NCBI GenBank assembly: GCA_016928995.1
Contig: JAFGJS010000030.1
Coordinates: 41,458 to 105,457, forward strand
Length of the DNA: 64,000 nt
Source of the DNA: Candidatus Sumerlaeota bacterium
Lineage (GTDB): Bacteria; Sumerlaeota; Sumerlaeia; JAFGJS01
Direction of reading: 5' to 3'
Positions 8,107 to 16,073 of the stretch are shown piece by piece (position 1 is the first letter of the stretch; each line of letters begins with the position of its first letter). The notes under the pieces were generated by a model, which searched no databases, was not told where the DNA came from, and saw nothing but the letters and a program-made list of their open reading frames with translations. The translations under genes were made by a program, and so were the position numbers.

Positions 8107-9348
8107 TCAGTAATGCGTATTATTGTTTGACGGCTGTAAATTTTTTTCTGTTGTGCGAATTCTACGTAATATTTCCTCCAACGCCGCGCCCCAGGTTGAT
8201 TCCCAGGTGAAGCGGCGTTTCACGTCCTCGCGCGCCAGACGCCCCATACGTTCGCGCATTCCGCTGTCATTCGCCAGCAGCAGGATCGCGTCCGCCAAGG
8301 CTTTCTCATCCGCCGGTTGGAACAATAATCCTGTTTCTTCGTGGTTAATCACTTCACGGTTGCATGCGTAATCCGGCGCTATTGTCGCTAATTCCGACGC
8401 CATATATTCCTGAATTTTTATGGGACAGATGATGTCCGTTGATCCGGGCAGCACGGCGATGTCCAGCGCGGACAAGATTCCAGGCACTTCGTCTTTGGGC
8501 ACGCCGGGAATCATCATCATCGATGATTGGAGCAAATTTCGTCTTGCTGCTAAACGATGTGCCTTGTCATATTCTTTGCCCGAACCCACCATGAGGCAGC
8601 ACACATTGTTTATCCCTCGCTCTTGAATTTTGGCCATCGCCTCAATAAGGAGGCACGTGCTATGGTACCAGGCATAACTTCCTAGATATCCAATCAGCAC
8701 CGTATCTTTGGAGATGCCCAGTCGTTTGCGTGTTTCTTCACGCTCTTGCGCATCGCATCGGAATTGCTGGGGATCGACAGCATTATGCGCGACAATGATC
8801 TTGTCGCTATTAATGCCTTGTTGGATCAAATCTACTCGCAAAACCTCGGATTCTGTGACGATGAAATCAGCCTCTTCATTTTTCCAATGTTCCATCCTTC
8901 GGGCTCGATGCAAGTGCAATGAAAGCGAATATGCGGCGATGTTATCCTTCCACTCCAGAACATACGGAACGCCAAATTGGCGCGCCAACTTCAAACCCGC
9001 GCAATGCAACCGGCAAGATCGCTCCCACACAATGTCGGGTTTGAATGCTTTACATTGAAGTTCCAGATGTCGCAGCATCTCCATGTCATGGTGGATATCC
9101 CGCCGTTCTGAAACGCTACGGATCAGCGGATTGAGTATTTCGACGCGCCGATACCACTGCCGATGAAAAGAATGCTTCCCGTACTCCCGGCTCTGGCTGT
9201 TACTCGAATTCGGCAAAATGTCGCCGCCGCAAATGGCTTTTACTTCAAAGCCCAACTTTTTCCAACAAGCGAGAAACGAAGAGATTTTTCGACCCGGATT
9301 ATCGCTGAATATGCTTCGTCCGCCGGCGATGTATAGCACTTTGCTCAT
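8107..9348 (-). CDS. Glycosyltransferase, GT4 (GT-B fold)
   Basis: 413-aa GT-B enzyme. It starts MSKVLYIAGGRSIF and has the interdomain segment DKIIVAHNAVDPQQF, then VLIGYLGSYAWYHST at the start of the donor domain. The nucleotide-sugar region reads IAVLPGSTDIICPIKIQEYMASELATIA, where the usual second Glu of E-x7-E is within QEYMAS. It is one of four consecutive glycosyltransferases (6.9-11.7 kb), separated from its neighbours by about 20 bases, so they are probably co-transcribed. Its specificity cannot be told. Confidence 0.87.
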   Translation of the reverse strand: MSKVLYIAGGRSIFSDNPGRKISSFLACWKKLGFEVKAICGGDILPNSSNSQSREYGKHSFHRQWYRRVEILNPLIRSVSERRDIHHDMEMLRHLELQCKAFKPDIVWERSCRLHCAGLKLARQFGVPYVLEWKDNIAAYSLSLHLHRARRMEHWKNEEADFIVTESEVLRVDLIQQGINSDKIIVAHNAVDPQQFRCDAQEREETRKRLGISKDTVLIGYLGSYAWYHSTCLLIEAMAKIQERGINNVCCLMVGSGKEYDKAHRLAARRNLLQSSMMMIPGVPKDEVPGILSALDIAVLPGSTDIICPIKIQEYMASELATIAPDYACNREVINHEETGLLFQPADEKALADAILLLANDSGMRERMGRLAREDVKRRFTWESTWGAALEEILRRIRTTEKNLQPSNNNTHY

Positions 9349-9366
9349 TATGCAATTCCCAGGCGC

Positions 9367-10509
9367 TTATGCAGATTTATTTTCAGTGTAGATGGCTTTA
9401 AGCGCTTTGATATTGTTTTTTATATTGAATGGGCTTTTCTCAATGATGCTCAGGGCTTTGCTCTGTTTCATGATTCGATTCGTGATCTTCGTGTGGAATA
9501 TCGCTTGCGCCCATTCCTCTGGCGACTGCGATAGAGAGATTCTTTGTACGAGATGAGAGATGACATCCGCTTCTTTGGGGATTGTATCCGAACAAATGCA
9601 AGGCAGACCAGCGGCTTGCGCTTCCACCAGCGCCAGTCCTAAGCCTTCATATAGTGAAGGAAACAGGAATAGATCCATCGCGCCTAGCATGATTTGCGGC
9701 ACATCAGTACGAACTCCTGTAAAAAAAACATTGTCTTTAAGCCCAGATTGAGCGGCTTGGACTTCAATCTTCGACTTAAACTTTCCATCACCCACAAATA
9801 AAAAAACAATGCCGGGATCTTTTTTTTGAATTTCTCTAGCGATTTCAATAATGAATTCATGGTTTTTTTGGCTATTTCGAAAGCTTCCCACATGGCCTAC
9901 TACATAAGCGCCTTTTGGCAATCCGAACGATTCTCGCAAAACATCCTTTTTCGTCGTTGCTCCAAATATAGAAAAATCCACGCCGTAATATAAAAGTTTC
10001 CAGCGTGAATCCTCGCGCCAATGCGGGCCGAAATAGCTGTTGGCTGCTATTTCTGAACAAGCGAATCCATGTGTGGCGTGAACTTTGCTGTTTTTTTGAC
10101 TCTGTAGTGCAAACAACCGCTGGAAAAAATTACTTGGCATCGCCTGGGACATGTCGTTGTGGCTATGGACAATGCGGATGGGCGTTCCAACTTGTTTGGC
10201 GGCGGACATAACAGGGCCGTTCCAGTTCACGCAATGCGAATGGACAACATCATATGGCCCGTATTTTATTAGTATCGCTTTTAATTCGCGCATATATCTC
10301 AACGGCCGGGAGGGTGAGCAACAATGATATAAACTACACCCCATATCCTTCAATTCCTCGCCATAATCGCCAGGCTTGTCTGCATGAATAAGAAAGTCCA
10401 TGCGATATTGATCGCGATCAATGTTACGTAATACATGCATTAACCACGTCTCAACTCCTCCGCGATTCATCGAGTAAACGACTTGAAGTATTCTTACAGG
10501 CTTAACCAT
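9367..10509 (-). CDS. Glycosyltransferase, GT4 (EpsF-like)
   Basis: 380-aa glycosyltransferase. The N-terminus RILQVVYSMNRGGVETWLMH is the classic GT4 opening with the GGVE loop. YDVVHSHCVNWNGPV and the donor site LFPSLYEGLGLALVEAQAAG follow, the latter with the two glutamates of the E-x7-E motif (EGLGLALVE). Overall it resembles exopolysaccharide glycosyltransferases of the EpsF type. Base composition in this part of the locus is more AT-rich than in ligA or the dcw genes, which is common for polysaccharide loci. It belongs to the four-gene glycosyltransferase run. Confidence 0.88.
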   Translation of the reverse strand: MVKPVRILQVVYSMNRGGVETWLMHVLRNIDRDQYRMDFLIHADKPGDYGEELKDMGCSLYHCCSPSRPLRYMRELKAILIKYGPYDVVHSHCVNWNGPVMSAAKQVGTPIRIVHSHNDMSQAMPSNFFQRLFALQSQKNSKVHATHGFACSEIAANSYFGPHWREDSRWKLLYYGVDFSIFGATTKKDVLRESFGLPKGAYVVGHVGSFRNSQKNHEFIIEIAREIQKKDPGIVFLFVGDGKFKSKIEVQAAQSGLKDNVFFTGVRTDVPQIMLGAMDLFLFPSLYEGLGLALVEAQAAGLPCICSDTIPKEADVISHLVQRISLSQSPEEWAQAIFHTKITNRIMKQSKALSIIEKSPFNIKNNIKALKAIYTENKSA

Positions 10510-10531
10510 ATGACTTTTCTAACCGGCTGAT

Positions 10532-11749
10532 TCACTGCTCTGATATTTGCGTTCCAAAGCAATGTCCAAATTTTGAAAATAAAGCATCCCTTACAATCCC
10601 CATTTGTTTTTCGTAAGTGTTATTCGATGCTGACTGCAATCCGTTTTGAATGATGGCGATGCGTTTTTTCGGATTATCCAAGAGAAACTCTACAGCCTGG
10701 ACGATCTCCCGCGAGGATCCTGGCTGAATCAGCAGACCATTATGATTTTGTTCAATCATGCCGGAAACGCTGCCGATTCGTGTGGCGATGACCGGACAGC
10801 TTTTTGCCATCGCTTCCATAATCACCTTTGGGCGGCCTTCCGATGCGACAGACGGCAAGATAAATATATCATGAGATTTGTAATACTCCCATAATCTGGG
10901 TCCAAACGGAACTCGTCCCGCGAATTCCACTGCATTGCTCATCTCAGTTCTTGCGACTTCTGTTTTCAATTTTGCTAACAATGTGCCCTCTCCAACTAAG
11001 GTCAGGCAAATATCTCTCCCGCCTTGTCGCAGCAGGCGCACCGCTTCCAAGAGAAAAATTACGCCTTTTCTAGGGGAAATGTTCCCGACAAACAACAGTC
11101 GACAGGGCTTTGATTGGCAAGTATCGCGGAATTCCTCGATATCGCGCTGTTCAACGAGAAAATTTGCAAAGACGCAGAAATCAGTGCGATTTTGAGCATA
11201 GCGCTCAAGCAGCTTTTCACCGACGGCAAATAGTGCGTCGCACTGGGCGGTTGTTTCCCTGAAGATCCTGTCTGCACGCCATACAATAAATGGCCGCAGA
11301 ATACGCTTCAGGCCGATTCGCCATTCCGCGGAGTAGGCCTCCGCCCAATCACCGTGCAATGAGACGATAGTGTGTTTATTCATTCTTTTTGCAATCCGGA
11401 CTGCATGCCATCCTTCGTACGATGGCAATCGGCCATAAACAATGTCAACATCGCTAAGAAGATCTGCCAGGCGACGTGGAGCCAGACCGAGATTATTCAA
11501 CAGGGCGCCATATTTATCCTGCGGGCCTCGCAACTCGCGCGCATCAGTATGCTCAGGAAGGCGAACCCAATCCTTCTGCCCTTCACGATACTCCACACGA
11601 GGCCGCACAAGCGTCGCTCGTTTGAAGCAACGTGTGAAAATTTCAAGAATACGACACTCTACAGGATTCACATAGCAAGTATCATTTTGTTGCGTATATG
11701 GTACATGCGATACGATCGCTACATGGGCGTTCAGAATATCGTTCTGCAT
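10532..11749 (-). CDS. Glycosyltransferase, GT4
   Basis: 405-aa GT-B enzyme. The acceptor half includes VDIVYGRLPSYEGWHAVRIA and TIVSLHGDWAEAY. The donor half has RLLFVGNISPRKGVIFLLEA and FILPSVASEGRPKVIMEAMAKS, the donor-sugar motif with EGRPKVIME. The first gene after the O-antigen polymerase in transcription order, 25 bases downstream of its stop. It would add one sugar of the repeat unit; linkage and sugar are unknown. Confidence 0.87.
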   Translation of the reverse strand: MQNDILNAHVAIVSHVPYTQQNDTCYVNPVECRILEIFTRCFKRATLVRPRVEYREGQKDWVRLPEHTDARELRGPQDKYGALLNNLGLAPRRLADLLSDVDIVYGRLPSYEGWHAVRIAKRMNKHTIVSLHGDWAEAYSAEWRIGLKRILRPFIVWRADRIFRETTAQCDALFAVGEKLLERYAQNRTDFCVFANFLVEQRDIEEFRDTCQSKPCRLLFVGNISPRKGVIFLLEAVRLLRQGGRDICLTLVGEGTLLAKLKTEVARTEMSNAVEFAGRVPFGPRLWEYYKSHDIFILPSVASEGRPKVIMEAMAKSCPVIATRIGSVSGMIEQNHNGLLIQPGSSREIVQAVEFLLDNPKKRIAIIQNGLQSASNNTYEKQMGIVRDALFSKFGHCFGTQISEQ

Positions 11750-11774
11750 CGTTCATTTCAACTTCGTAAAAAAA

Positions 11775-13175
11775 TCAAGTCCCTGTATCTATTAACCGAT
11801 TCATCATGGAAATAGAATTCTGTTTTTGTCTGTAATTCTGTTGTTCATTTGTTATTACATTTAATGCGTTTATTTTTTGCGTAGCAATGATTAACAATAA
11901 AATGACATAGGTGTTGAAATTGCCGGTGCCAAATCCACGCCAAAATCCCTGTCCGGCAAAACCATTGATCAATACAAATACCATATAAGCGTAAAGCCCT
12001 AAAGCAAATTGCACATCGACGGACATTCTGGATTTGCGCATTTTGTTGAGTCGGTGAATGCCGCAGGCCAAAAAGAGAAGAAACAACACAAAAGCGGCTG
12101 TACCTCCTTGTTCGAAAGCAAAGAAATACGAATTATGAATTCCATATCCAACCCGGTAACGTAAAGAGTTCAATCCTTCCGATATTGGAGCGACATAAAA
12201 ACCTGCGCCGATGAACGGGACTGGCAAGCCATCGAACATGTATCGATCAATGGAATAGTCAAATCTGATACGATTCATAATGCTGTTTTCTGTATTTCTA
12301 TAGATCTCGAAGCGTTTGAATCCAAGCGATGCTTGATTCGCGTCGAAGGAGCGCACATTGAAGCCTGCCAAGTATACAAAGCATGCCGCCATGATCGCGA
12401 ACACCAGCGATTTGCGCATCAGCATCGGTTTGAGCCACACACTGACAAGCAAGACAATCGCCGTTCCAGCGATCGCCGCGCGAGACCCGCACGCCAGGGC
12501 CGGCCATGCGACAAAGAAGGCCAGTCCGAGGCAAAGCCAACTGCGCGGCACACTTCGGATGGAAGGAACCAAGGTAAGAGTCATCGCGAATGATAAAACA
12601 CTGAATAGGCCGATGTGAAAATAGGTCCGTGAAAGCGGACCAAAGATAGCGCCTTCAAATGACTTTACTGTTTTTCCGCCGGAAATCGCCCATTCAGTGG
12701 GTTTGCTGCCATACTGCGGAATGGCATACAGCGCGACAAAAACGCCGCCGCAGACTATCAGTTGATGAATGATCTTTTTTTGACGGGCATCCAACGGAAT
12801 TTGGGTTCCGATATAAATGACAATCAGACCTTCGATATACTTGGCGGCGAAGAACAATGAAAATTGTCCATATTCCCAAGGGAGAATAGCAATCGTCCAC
12901 ACTGTCGCGCAAAAACAGAAAACCCCCACGATCGAAGCCCAAATTCGAAAGAGCCAGGATACCCGTATACCGTGACGCAAATGAGGCAGTACGCCTACGA
13001 CGCCGATGAGAAACATCACATCGAACAAACGAGGATTCACTCGGTCATAAGGAGTCGGTTGCCAAAGCGGAAGTTCATAAGCAAAGGACAAGATCAATCC
13101 ACACAGCCAATAGAATTCCAACCTTCTGGCTTTATGCCTTTGAAGGTGGGGGGGATTTTCCAATTCTGCTGTCAT
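11775..13175 (-). CDS. O-antigen ligase/polymerase-like membrane protein
   Basis: 466-aa polytopic inner-membrane protein with about ten or more hydrophobic segments (for example ILSFAYELPLW, DVMFLIGVVGVL, IAGTAIVLLVSVWL, AAFVLFLLFLACGI). A periplasmic loop carries GVGYGIHNSYFFAFEQGG-like residues, the His-Asn-x-Tyr plus Glu-x-Gly pattern typical of Wzy polymerases and WaaL-type ligases. Its role would be to polymerise or transfer lipid-linked repeat units in the periplasm. Its ATG overlaps the stop of the LamG gene as TGATG, so translation of the two may be coupled. Polymerase and ligase cannot be separated by sequence alone. Confidence 0.82.
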   Translation of the reverse strand: MTAELENPPHLQRHKARRLEFYWLCGLILSFAYELPLWQPTPYDRVNPRLFDVMFLIGVVGVLPHLRHGIRVSWLFRIWASIVGVFCFCATVWTIAILPWEYGQFSLFFAAKYIEGLIVIYIGTQIPLDARQKKIIHQLIVCGGVFVALYAIPQYGSKPTEWAISGGKTVKSFEGAIFGPLSRTYFHIGLFSVLSFAMTLTLVPSIRSVPRSWLCLGLAFFVAWPALACGSRAAIAGTAIVLLVSVWLKPMLMRKSLVFAIMAACFVYLAGFNVRSFDANQASLGFKRFEIYRNTENSIMNRIRFDYSIDRYMFDGLPVPFIGAGFYVAPISEGLNSLRYRVGYGIHNSYFFAFEQGGTAAFVLFLLFLACGIHRLNKMRKSRMSVDVQFALGLYAYMVFVLINGFAGQGFWRGFGTGNFNTYVILLLIIATQKINALNVITNEQQNYRQKQNSISMMNRLIDTGT

Positions 13176-14302
13176 CAGCCGTCAGCTCGCATATTAAACA
13201 ATGTTTGAATTTCATCAGGAGTCAACGCCCGGTCGTATACTCGGAAATCATCCACAGCCCCTTGATAAGGCCCCCAGCCGTTGTGCCGCATGCCCAGCCG
13301 CATGGATTCCGTGGGATTTGAAAAGTCTCCGTCATTGTCTGGATTCGTGTTGGCGTACCTTTTGATTCCGTCATACCAATGTTCGATCGTCGTTCCTTGC
13401 CGCATAATCGTATAATGGTGAAAGCTGCCATCCAGCGTGCCGGGCATAATTAAAAACCGGTTGACGGTTCCGTTGTAAAGTTGCATGACCGTCCGTCCGC
13501 CATTGCTGGGTTCATATTTTATTTCGATGGTGTGTTTCGAGAGCGCATACACAACATCGCTGACCGCAGTGGGATTCTGAATCCATACGGCAATCGTGAA
13601 ATCATGGCCTTCGGCAAAAAGATCGATGGCAAAATCAGCCCCGAAATCAATCCGGTCATCCACGCCGTCAAACTGCAAGGCCGAAGCGATGACGCCGGAA
13701 ACGCTGTGCGCAGCGGTGTTCGGATTGCCTCCTGGATCGATAAAAGTCTGATGCCGCAGGGCTGGCGAGGCGTCATGCACTGTTGAATCAGCGGCATTGT
13801 CATCCATTGGCAAATGAATATACAATCCTGGGAATTCCCCGGTCAACTCAATGTTGCGGATAAAAATGCCGTCCATGAGCGCGGGATTATTGTCATATTG
13901 ACAAAAACGGATTCGGAATGCCGAGCTGTAAGACAGCCCCCATTGCGCAATGGCGGCATCCAAATCGAGTTCGTAGCTTGTAAAGCGATCCGAGCGCAGA
14001 TGCCGCAAGTCCTGCACCTCATACCAGTCCACGCCATCGGCGCTGATTGCCACGCCATCGAAATTGGCGTCGCCGGCAAATGGGTTCGGCGGCGGCGCAT
14101 GGGGTTCATCGCCATATTCCTTCGCCTCAAATGTCAATCGCAGTTGTTCATAGGCGGTCAAGTCATACGTCAAGGTCACGGCATTGCGGGCATATTCGAA
14201 GTCCTGCACTGGATCGGACATATCAATCGACAATCCCGACGGCGCATGGGAAAGATCGATTCCCGGACCGGATGTTTCGATATGGATCGGTTGGATGTTC
14301 AT
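13175..14302 (-). CDS. LamG/concanavalin A-like domain protein without a visible signal peptide
   Basis: 375 aa. The C-terminal 200 residues form a LamG/Laminin_G_3 domain: LYIHLPMDDNAADSTVHDAS opening, SALQFDGVDDRIDFG, FTIAVWIQNP, and the closing GAVDDFRVYDRALTPDEI. The N-terminal part (VTLTYDLTAYEQLRLTFEAK, FDGVAISADGVDWYEV) looks like a beta-sandwich module. Such domains usually bind glycans outside the cell, yet the protein begins MNIQPIHIETSGP with no signal peptide or membrane helix. It may be a truncated piece of a larger secreted protein, or be exported another way. AAGGA precedes the ATG. It overlaps the O-antigen polymerase start by one base. Confidence 0.75.
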   Translation of the reverse strand: MNIQPIHIETSGPGIDLSHAPSGLSIDMSDPVQDFEYARNAVTLTYDLTAYEQLRLTFEAKEYGDEPHAPPPNPFAGDANFDGVAISADGVDWYEVQDLRHLRSDRFTSYELDLDAAIAQWGLSYSSAFRIRFCQYDNNPALMDGIFIRNIELTGEFPGLYIHLPMDDNAADSTVHDASPALRHQTFIDPGGNPNTAAHSVSGVIASALQFDGVDDRIDFGADFAIDLFAEGHDFTIAVWIQNPTAVSDVVYALSKHTIEIKYEPSNGGRTVMQLYNGTVNRFLIMPGTLDGSFHHYTIMRQGTTIEHWYDGIKRYANTNPDNDGDFSNPTESMRLGMRHNGWGPYQGAVDDFRVYDRALTPDEIQTLFNMRADG

Positions 14303-14326
14303 TTTTTTTGTTCCTTAAGTAAAAGA

Positions 14327-14426
14327 GGCATTAAGGCAACGAGGCATCGAGGCATCAAGGCAATAAGGCACTGAGTCTTCCCGAACTGCCTTCAGTTTTG
14401 CCTCGATGCCTCGTTGCCTTAATGCC
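14327..14426. repeat. Perfect 28-bp inverted repeat in a GGCATYNAGGCA-like tract
   Basis: The left arm 14327-14354 begins GGCATTAAGGCAACGAGGCA. The right arm 14399-14426 is its exact reverse complement over 28 bases. The 44-base loop contains more of the same repeat (GGCATCAAGGCAATAAGGCA). The right arm touches the stop codon of the four-helix-bundle gene. Related CTGATGCCTCGATCCC/TGCCTTGATGCCTAAATGCC sequence also lies upstream of that gene at about 14835-14890, so the gene is bracketed by this repeat. Confidence 0.8.
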
Positions 14427-14801
14427 TTACCACTTTTTCCCATTTCTTACCTTCCTGGCTAACGACGCCAGCATCCGTTCAATTTCAGCGAGATCGGCAT
14501 CCAGTTTTTCAAAGTTGCCACTTTCAAGAAAATGCAGATTGCGGCATATTTCCAATTGCGTCTGCAACTCATAAACGGAACCAATGGCAATCTGGAGAAA
14601 GCGGATATAATCGTTGGTGGAACGGCGGCCATAACCTTCCGCGATATTGCTGGGAATCGACACTGCGCATCGTCGCATTTGTGAGACCAATCCGAATTTT
14701 TCATCGGATGGGAATGCGCCTGTTTCCATATAAATCCCAGTGACCAACTCCATAGCCTTCTGCCAGACGATCAAATCCTTGAACGACCGAATCTCCGCCA
14801 T
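14427..14801 (-). CDS. Four-helix-bundle protein (23S rRNA intervening-sequence type)
   Basis: 124-aa soluble helical protein matching the four-helix-bundle family named after proteins encoded in 23S rRNA intervening sequences (TIGR02436 type). Family segments: SFKDLIVWQKAMELV, SQMRRCAVSIPSNIAEGYGR (the conserved core) and YIRFLQIAIGSVYELQTQLE. Biochemical function is unknown for the family. Here it stands alone, not within rRNA, and is flanked on both sides by GGCATNNAGGCA-type repeats and a perfect inverted repeat. This suggests the gene and its flanks moved as a unit into the polysaccharide locus. Start supported by GGGAAAAG before the ATG. Confidence 0.88.
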   Translation of the reverse strand: MAEIRSFKDLIVWQKAMELVTGIYMETGAFPSDEKFGLVSQMRRCAVSIPSNIAEGYGRRSTNDYIRFLQIAIGSVYELQTQLEICRNLHFLESGNFEKLDADLAEIERMLASLARKVRNGKKW

Positions 14802-14834
14802 CTTTTCCCAGCCTCCGATTTTGATGGTTACTCG

Positions 14835-14890
14835 TTGCCCTGATGCCTCGATCCCTCACTGCCTTGATGCCTAAATGCCTTGTTGCCTTT
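14835..14890. repeat. GCCTNGATGCC-type simple repeat flanking the four-helix-bundle gene
   Basis: Short tract of units such as CTGATGCCTCGATCCC, TGCCTTGATGCC and TAAATGCCTTGTTGCC upstream of the four-helix-bundle gene and just after the Fn3 gene stop. The same word pattern makes the arms of the inverted repeat at 14327-14426. Confidence 0.6.
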
Positions 14891-14891
14891 T

Positions 14892-15500
14892 CTACAAAAC
14901 CGCCGCCACTGTATTACTCGGCGTCCCTTCTCCCGCCTTGTTTTGAGCGATGATGCGATACTCCCAGTCCTTGCCGCGCTCCTGATTATTCAAGGTGGCT
15001 TCCGTTTCGATGGCCATATTCACAAGCGTCCAATCGCCCGATGGCCGCTCCCGCCGTTCAATTTTATAAGCCGCCACGGCGCCGCCATCCAGCGGCTTTT
15101 TCCAATCCAGAAAGATCCAGCCTTCGCCCTGACGCGGCGCTTCCAGCGCGCGCGGCTGCCCGGGCGCCTGTAAATCCGTCGGCGCGGCCTTGCCGCCCCA
15201 GCCCAATGCGCTCAGTTTCGCATCGTCACGATTCACCGCGTCTTCCGCATAACGCAGGACCGCTTTCATCGCGGTCGCAAGCTCATGTATTGCAGCACTC
15301 TTCACTGCCGTGGCTTGCTCCGCCGCCGCTTGCGCCGCAACCTGTTCATCGCTGAGTGTGATCAGAGAAGCGAGCAGCGCCTGCAAATCCGTCGAGGAGA
15401 CCGGCGGCGCGGGAAAATCCGCCGCACTTTCGGTCAAGCCTGTCACGATGTTCTGGGCCAGCGCCCGGATTTCCGCTTCCCGATCGGGAAATTGTGCCAT
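14892..15500 (-). CDS. Fibronectin type III domain protein
   Basis: 202 aa. Residues 1-110 are helical (REAEIRALAQNIVTGLTESA, DEQVAAQAAAEQATAVKSAA). Residues 115-202 make one Fn3 domain: RALEAPRQGEGWIFLDWKKP, VAAYKIERRERPSGDWTLV, KDWEYRIIAQNKAGEGTPSN. There is no signal peptide. Proteins of this architecture recur in uncultured bacterial genomes, with unknown function. A clear AGGAGG precedes the ATG. The partial gene at the right edge of the window ends like the usual companion of this family (WVNTRQEPGPWSE), so the genome holds more than one copy of this system. Confidence 0.82.
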   Translation of the reverse strand: MAQFPDREAEIRALAQNIVTGLTESAADFPAPPVSSTDLQALLASLITLSDEQVAAQAAAEQATAVKSAAIHELATAMKAVLRYAEDAVNRDDAKLSALGWGGKAAPTDLQAPGQPRALEAPRQGEGWIFLDWKKPLDGGAVAAYKIERRERPSGDWTLVNMAIETEATLNNQERGKDWEYRIIAQNKAGEGTPSNTVAAVL

Positions 15501-15692
15501 GATACAATCCTCCTGTGGTTAGGTTTGGCATTTGAAGTTTATCTTGCCGCGAGAGGACTTTACCAAACAAAACACGGGCTTCAACCTTTTTTGTCCTATC
15601 TCCAGCAATTATAATTAATGAACGGCGCCGCTCATATTGCCGCTATTGATTTGTGTTTTATAAACTACTTAATTTCAAGCATATATGATTGA

Positions 15693-15986
15693 TTGGAGAT
15701 TGTTGGCATCATAAATCATACTGAAAATGTCACGTTTTCAACTGGAAATGCCACATTCCCGGTTGGAAATGTCACATTCCGAACTGGAAATGCCACATTT
15801 TCAATTGGGAATGCCATATTTCCAACAGGAAATGCCATGTTTTTGATTAGGAATGCCGCGTTTTCAACTGGAAATGCCATATTCCGAACAGGGAATGCCG
15901 CATTTCAAACGGGAGTTGCTATGTTTCTGATAGGAGATGCTGTATTCTTAACTGAAAATGCCGGATTTCCAGTTCGCGGCGCTTGA
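15693..15986 (+). CDS. Doubtful ORF of heptapeptide repeats (x-G-N-A-x-F-x)
   Basis: A forward frame of 97 codons begins with a TTG right after a stop and ends at a TGA. Its sequence is almost entirely a seven-residue repeat, for example TGNATFP, VGNVTFR, TGNATFS, IGNAIFP and TGNAMFL. The repeat length (21 nt) is a multiple of three, so an open frame would persist by chance if one unit lacks a stop. There is no good ribosome binding site and no neighbour on this strand. Substitutions between units mostly keep the G, N, A and F positions, which is the one argument for a real protein. Confidence 0.25.
   Translation: MEIVGIINHTENVTFSTGNATFPVGNVTFRTGNATFSIGNAIFPTGNAMFLIRNAAFSTGNAIFRTGNAAFQTGVAMFLIGDAVFLTENAGFPVRGA
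15720..15971. repeat. 12 tandem 21-nt repeats with a palindromic core
   Basis: Twelve consecutive 21-base units of the type ACTGGAAATGCCACATTCC plus two bases. Units diverge at several positions but keep length exactly, with no indels. The core GGAAATG..CATTTCC is imperfectly self-complementary, so each unit could form a small hairpin or bind a dimeric protein. There are no spacers, which excludes CRISPR. Confidence 0.85.
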
Positions 15987-16073
15987 TTTCAGAAACCGAG
16001 TTCGACAATCCTCTCGCACAGTGAGGATAGAATGAGAGTTAAAGAAAAATTGTGAAATAATCTTATACAGTTT

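Larger units (their letters stand above)
15501..16073. other. Intergenic region dominated by 21-nt tandem repeats
   Basis: The gap between the Fn3 gene and the next glycosyltransferase. Its main content is the 21-nt repeat array at 15720-15971. The remainder is AT-rich with no clear promoter, RNA or conserved gene. It breaks the otherwise tight leftward polysaccharide operon. Confidence 0.6.

Noticed and set aside
15720-15971. CRISPR array
   Set aside because: Repeats are contiguous with no spacers, too short and too variable, and no cas genes are present.
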